Notes under the pieces: generated by a model
Databases searched by the model: none
Told to the model about the DNA's origin: nothing
The model's input: the letters and a program-made list of their open reading frames with translations, nothing else
Program-made: the position numbers and the translations under genes
Assembly: GCA_015492115.1 (NCBI GenBank)
Contig: WGFS01000022.1
Location: 1 to 16,910 of the forward strand
DNA from: Aquificaceae bacterium
GTDB lineage: Bacteria > Aquificota > Aquificia > Aquificales > Aquificaceae
Reading direction: 5' to 3'
Length of the DNA: 16,910 nucleotides
Shown: one piece after another, positions 14,719-16,910 of the stretch
How the letters are laid out: each line of letters starts with the position of its first letter
Position numbering within the stretch: the first letter of the stretch is position 1

Positions 14719-15176
14719 TGGACAAGGACTTTGTAAGAGAGCTTATAGACCTCGTTAAGAACTCAAACATAAGGTCTTTGAAGATTGAGAGTGAGGAAGG
14801 TAAGATCGTGATAGAGACCCACAGAGGGGAGATCGTCCAGCCCAGACCCCAGAGAAGAAGTCCAAACGTTGAGGAGTTCAAGCACCAGGAAGTTCTACCT
14901 CCAAGCGAAGACATAAGCGAGGAAGAGAAGCAGTATCACGTAATAAAGAGTCCTCTCGTTGGAACTTTCTACCGCTCACCCTCTCCCGGAGCACCCCCCT
15001 TCGTTGAGGTTGGAGACATAGTTTCTCCCGGTCAGGTTCTCTGCATAATAGAGGCCCTTAAGGTCATGAATGAGATAGAGAGCGACGTGAGGGGAAGGGT
15101 TGAGAAGATCCTGGTGGAGAACGGGGAGACCGTTGAGTACGGTCAACCCCTGTTTTTGATAGATACAGAGATTTAA
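14718..15176 (+). CDS. accB: Biotin carboxyl carrier protein of acetyl-CoA carboxylase
   Basis: AccB carries biotin between the carboxylase (AccC) and carboxyltransferase (AccAD) that make malonyl-CoA for fatty acid synthesis. The 152-residue protein has an N-terminal helix pair (about 1-38), a linker rich in Pro, Arg, Ser and Glu (about 39-74) and a lipoyl/biotinyl barrel (about 75-152; IKSPLVGTFYRSPSPGAPPFVEVGD, the thumb typical of true BCCP). The biotinylated residue is Lys115 in EALKVMNEIES; the usual site is AMKM, so both flanking Met positions are changed (Leu and Val). ATG 14718 shares TGATG with the efp stop, with AAAGGGTGAAG as ribosome site; an in-frame GTG at 14715 would add one residue. 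accC does not follow: the next gene is convergent and overlaps by 4 bp. Confidence 0.95.
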   Translation: MDKDFVRELIDLVKNSNIRSLKIESEEGKIVIETHRGEIVQPRPQRRSPNVEEFKHQEVLPPSEDISEEEKQYHVIKSPLVGTFYRSPSPGAPPFVEVGDIVSPGQVLCIIEALKVMNEIESDVRGRVEKILVENGETVEYGQPLFLIDTEI

Positions 15177-16444
15177 GGATTGATTATCCTTGCTGTTACG
15201 TACTCCATACCATCCGAAGCTGTTCCATCAAAGTAGAGATTGAGAATGTCCGCTGTGGTTCTGTTTGAGGTGTAAGCTACCCAGTCTCCTCTTCCCGATT
15301 GTGTGGCTTCTGAAGGATACCAATTATCATCCCACCCCGCTAAGGAACTTAGGTTTGGGAACGTATAGGTATAAGAGGAACTGTTCCCGAGCCATCCCGT
15401 TGTCCAGTGCATGTACCAGTAATATGTTGCCCCAAACATATACTCGTCGAGCTTATAAACTTGAGTCTGGTGTCCATTCAAACCGCTTGAGTAAGCATTC
15501 CAGCTTATCTGTATTCTCTGTGTGTTTTGTCCCACATCAACATCTTGGAAAGTAGCTCCCTGGGACATATGATTGGGAAAGCCCTGACATGTGTAGTTCC
15601 CCGGCTGTGCATGAAACTCTTCAAAGGTCGTAGTGGCAGACCCAGATGTCCCGGTTGAAGCGTAGTTCCAGAAGTCCCCATTCTGAAGGAGTGAGTTTGG
15701 AATTATAGGCTGGTAGCTTGCCCCTCCTATGTTGTATATTGTAGTGCCCCCTGAACTCAGAAAGCTGACTCTATGAGAGTTAGTCGCTATGCAGTTCCAG
15801 CTGTAAGTAGTCGTATCTGCTTGTGGAGAACCTGTAAAGTTGATGTTGTAAACTGTATTGGCTGTAACAGAAACGTTTCTGTCAATTACTACATGTGCTG
15901 TGTTGGCGGGATCTAAGTTATTGTTGTTGGCCATACCATCCTCAAGGATACCTATAATGTCGTGTGTTCCTTCTGGAACACCTGGCGAGTTGAAATTGTA
16001 GCTACCTGTTTGTGAAACCCGCCAGTATTGAGTCCCCCAGAAAACGAGTGTATCTATTCCGGTAATCGGGTTCCCGTTCAGTAAGAACTGCCCCGACAAA
16101 GTATGAGTCGGTGTTCCGCAGTCCACATACAGGCTGTTTCTCTCCGAGACAAGAGCATGAAACAGGCGTCCTTTTAGGTTTGATGTGCAGTAAACCACGA
16201 CTCCATACTTGCCCGAAGGATCATTAACGTTGAACTGGTAGTTGTACTTGTAACCACTCACAGTAGGAGATGCAGTCTGCCAGGCGCCCGAGCCGTCCTG
16301 GAAAGCGAAGAAAACAGTGTTACCACCGTTGTTAGCGACTGTGACGGTTACCACACCTTGTGGAGAATTTCCTCCACCCCCTCCACATGCGGTTAAAAGT
16401 GCTGATGATGCTATGCTTATGGGAAATAGGAAATTTTTCCTCAT
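15173..16444 (-). CDS. Predicted surface or periplasmic lipoprotein, 423 residues, unknown function
   Basis: Starts at ATG 16444-16442 with AGGAGGG 8 bases upstream. Residues 1-20 are a lipoprotein signal (MRKNF, hydrophobic core, lipobox LTAC with Cys20), followed by Gly-Gly-Gly-Gly-Gly-Asn, a flexible tether seen in many outer-membrane lipoproteins. No Asp follows the Cys, so export to the outer membrane is likely. The mature part is rich in Asn, Ser, Thr, Gly, Tyr and Trp, has only five lysines in total, and carries four further cysteines (86, 109, 218, 286). An early segment (VVTVTVANNGGNTVFFAFQDGSG) looks like a beta-sandwich. This is far from the Lys/Glu-rich style and AGG/AGA usage of its neighbours and suggests acquisition by transfer or a fast-evolving surface protein. 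I recognise no domain. It overlaps accB by 4 bp, tail to tail. Confidence 0.85.
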   Translation of the reverse strand: MRKNFLFPISIASSALLTACGGGGGNSPQGVVTVTVANNGGNTVFFAFQDGSGAWQTASPTVSGYKYNYQFNVNDPSGKYGVVVYCTSNLKGRLFHALVSERNSLYVDCGTPTHTLSGQFLLNGNPITGIDTLVFWGTQYWRVSQTGSYNFNSPGVPEGTHDIIGILEDGMANNNNLDPANTAHVVIDRNVSVTANTVYNINFTGSPQADTTTYSWNCIATNSHRVSFLSSGGTTIYNIGGASYQPIIPNSLLQNGDFWNYASTGTSGSATTTFEEFHAQPGNYTCQGFPNHMSQGATFQDVDVGQNTQRIQISWNAYSSGLNGHQTQVYKLDEYMFGATYYWYMHWTTGWLGNSSSYTYTFPNLSSLAGWDDNWYPSEATQSGRGDWVAYTSNRTTADILNLYFDGTASDGMEYVTARIINP

Positions 16445-16531
16445 ACCTTTACCCTCCTGGCTATATGTTAAGTCTTTTTACAACCATTTATATGGTATTT
16501 TTCACAAAATTTGGATTTTTCATTTATGAAT
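16445..16531 (-). promoter_or_regulatory. AT-rich promoter region of the lipoprotein gene, with palindrome
   Basis: The 87-base gap is much richer in A+T than the rest of the window. Minus-strand TATAAA (plus 16488-16493) lies inside a perfect inverted repeat ACCAT-TTAT-ATGGT (16483-16496), placing a possible operator over the -10. AGGAGGG follows 8 bases before the ATG. No convincing -35 is seen, and no terminator for the upstream minus-strand gene is recognisable. Confidence 0.45.
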
Positions 16532-16910
16532 TTAACCAACCGTATGCCTTATAAGAGCTATACTTCCCAGCACCATGAGAAAACCAAGTATAGAAAGGAA
16601 AGAAAATTTAGAGGGTTTTAATCCTTTCACAAGGTTGAGATGTATTACTACTGCATAGTAAATCCACAGAACAAGTGTAAGAATAAGTTTGGGGTCATTG
16701 ACCCAGTGCTTTCCTAAGAAGTTTTTAGCCCATATACTTCCAAAGATAAGCGTCAATGTCAGAAATATAAAACCTAAATTGAGGAGAATTTTTTCCATCT
16801 TCCTCAGTAAATTTATGGGAACCATGAAACCTCCAATGTGCTTTGCCTTTAGCTTTCTCTCAACGAAGAGCTTTATGAGGGAAGATATCCCTCCGAGCAG
16901 TAGGGCGGCG
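16532..16910 (-). CDS. CcsA/HemX-type cytochrome c assembly family membrane protein, C-terminal part
   Basis: Minus-strand frame open from the window edge to TAA at 16534-16532; 125 residues remain and the 5' end is outside, although an internal ATG exists at 16825. Four hydrophobic segments are visible. The stretch IFGSIWAKNFLGKHWVNDPKLILTLVLWIYYAVVIHL aligns by eye with the heme-handling region of CcsA/CcmC/HemX proteins, usually IxGAxWAxxxWGxxWSWDPKExWxLxxWxxYAxYLH. DPK and the following His are kept, but the Trp-Gly before and the second Trp of the WSWD core are lost (LGKHWVND). That pattern is closer to HemX-like members, which are linked to tetrapyrrole synthesis, than to the core CcsA heme exporter. 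Its base composition is more A+T-rich than most of the window. Confidence 0.72.
   Translation of the reverse strand, partial: AALLLGGISSLIKLFVERKLKAKHIGGFMVPINLLRKMEKILLNLGFIFLTLTLIFGSIWAKNFLGKHWVNDPKLILTLVLWIYYAVVIHLNLVKGLKPSKFSFLSILGFLMVLGSIALIRHTVG

Noticed and set aside
16370..16388. G-rich tract encoding the Gly5 tether of the lipoprotein as a phase-variation repeat
   Set aside because: The longest pure run is five G and the codons are mixed; too short for slippage switching.
1..16910. CRISPR arrays, tRNA or rRNA genes, insertion sequences, attachment sites, replication origin
   Set aside because: No spaced direct repeats, cloverleaf, transposase-like ORF or DnaA-box cluster was found on reading both strands.

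Overview
The window looks like chromosome from a thermophilic bacterium of the Aquificaceae type (Aquifex/Hydrogenobacter/Hydrogenivirga relatives). The reasons are arginine codons that are nearly all AGG/AGA, heavy use of ATA for isoleucine, Lys/Glu/Arg-rich proteins, extreme gene packing with start and stop codons overlapping at most same-strand junctions, and Gram-negative envelope genes. This placement is inference; no rRNA, tRNA or other firm phylogenetic marker is present. No CRISPR array, insertion sequence, tRNA or rRNA was seen, and no gene-free stretch exceeds 90 bases.

Layout. Bases 1-4427 (+) read as one operon: the 3' end of a ComF-type phosphoribosyltransferase, a 45-residue single-span membrane protein, a UbiB/ABC1-family kinase-like protein, and a Lon-like protease with an eroded ATPase module. 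murC (minus) follows tail to tail and overlaps the protease gene by 33 bp. A 41-bp divergent region then separates murC from a three-gene operon (5822-10121, +): an outer-membrane TonB-receptor-like barrel, a small exported YfiR-like protein, and an inner-membrane sensor with GGDEF and EAL domains. Next come a CPA2 cation/proton antiporter (+) and, tail to tail, an ArsB/NhaD-type ion transporter (minus). From a second divergent region, an unrecognised 127-residue gene is translationally coupled to queA, followed by efp and accB (+). Two minus-strand genes close the window: a 423-residue lipoprotein of unlike composition, and the C-terminal part of a CcsA/HemX-type cytochrome c assembly protein that runs off the edge.

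How the genes work together. Most are housekeeping genes: quinone-linked ABC1 kinase, peptidoglycan synthesis (MurC), tRNA queuosine (QueA), translation (EF-P), fatty acid synthesis (AccB) and ion homeostasis. The exception is 5822-10121, whose three products would sit in the outer membrane, periplasm and inner membrane and are coupled by overlapping codons. The simplest reading is one trans-envelope path that tunes cyclic di-GMP, analogous to YfiBNR but with a receptor-like barrel in place of the YfiB lipoprotein. This is the best candidate for an undescribed system here.

Three genes without a Shine-Dalgarno sequence (efp, the CPA2 antiporter and murC) have a -10-like hexamer only 7-10 bases before the start codon, two of them in extended form TGnTAAAAT. 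This suggests leaderless or near-leaderless transcripts.
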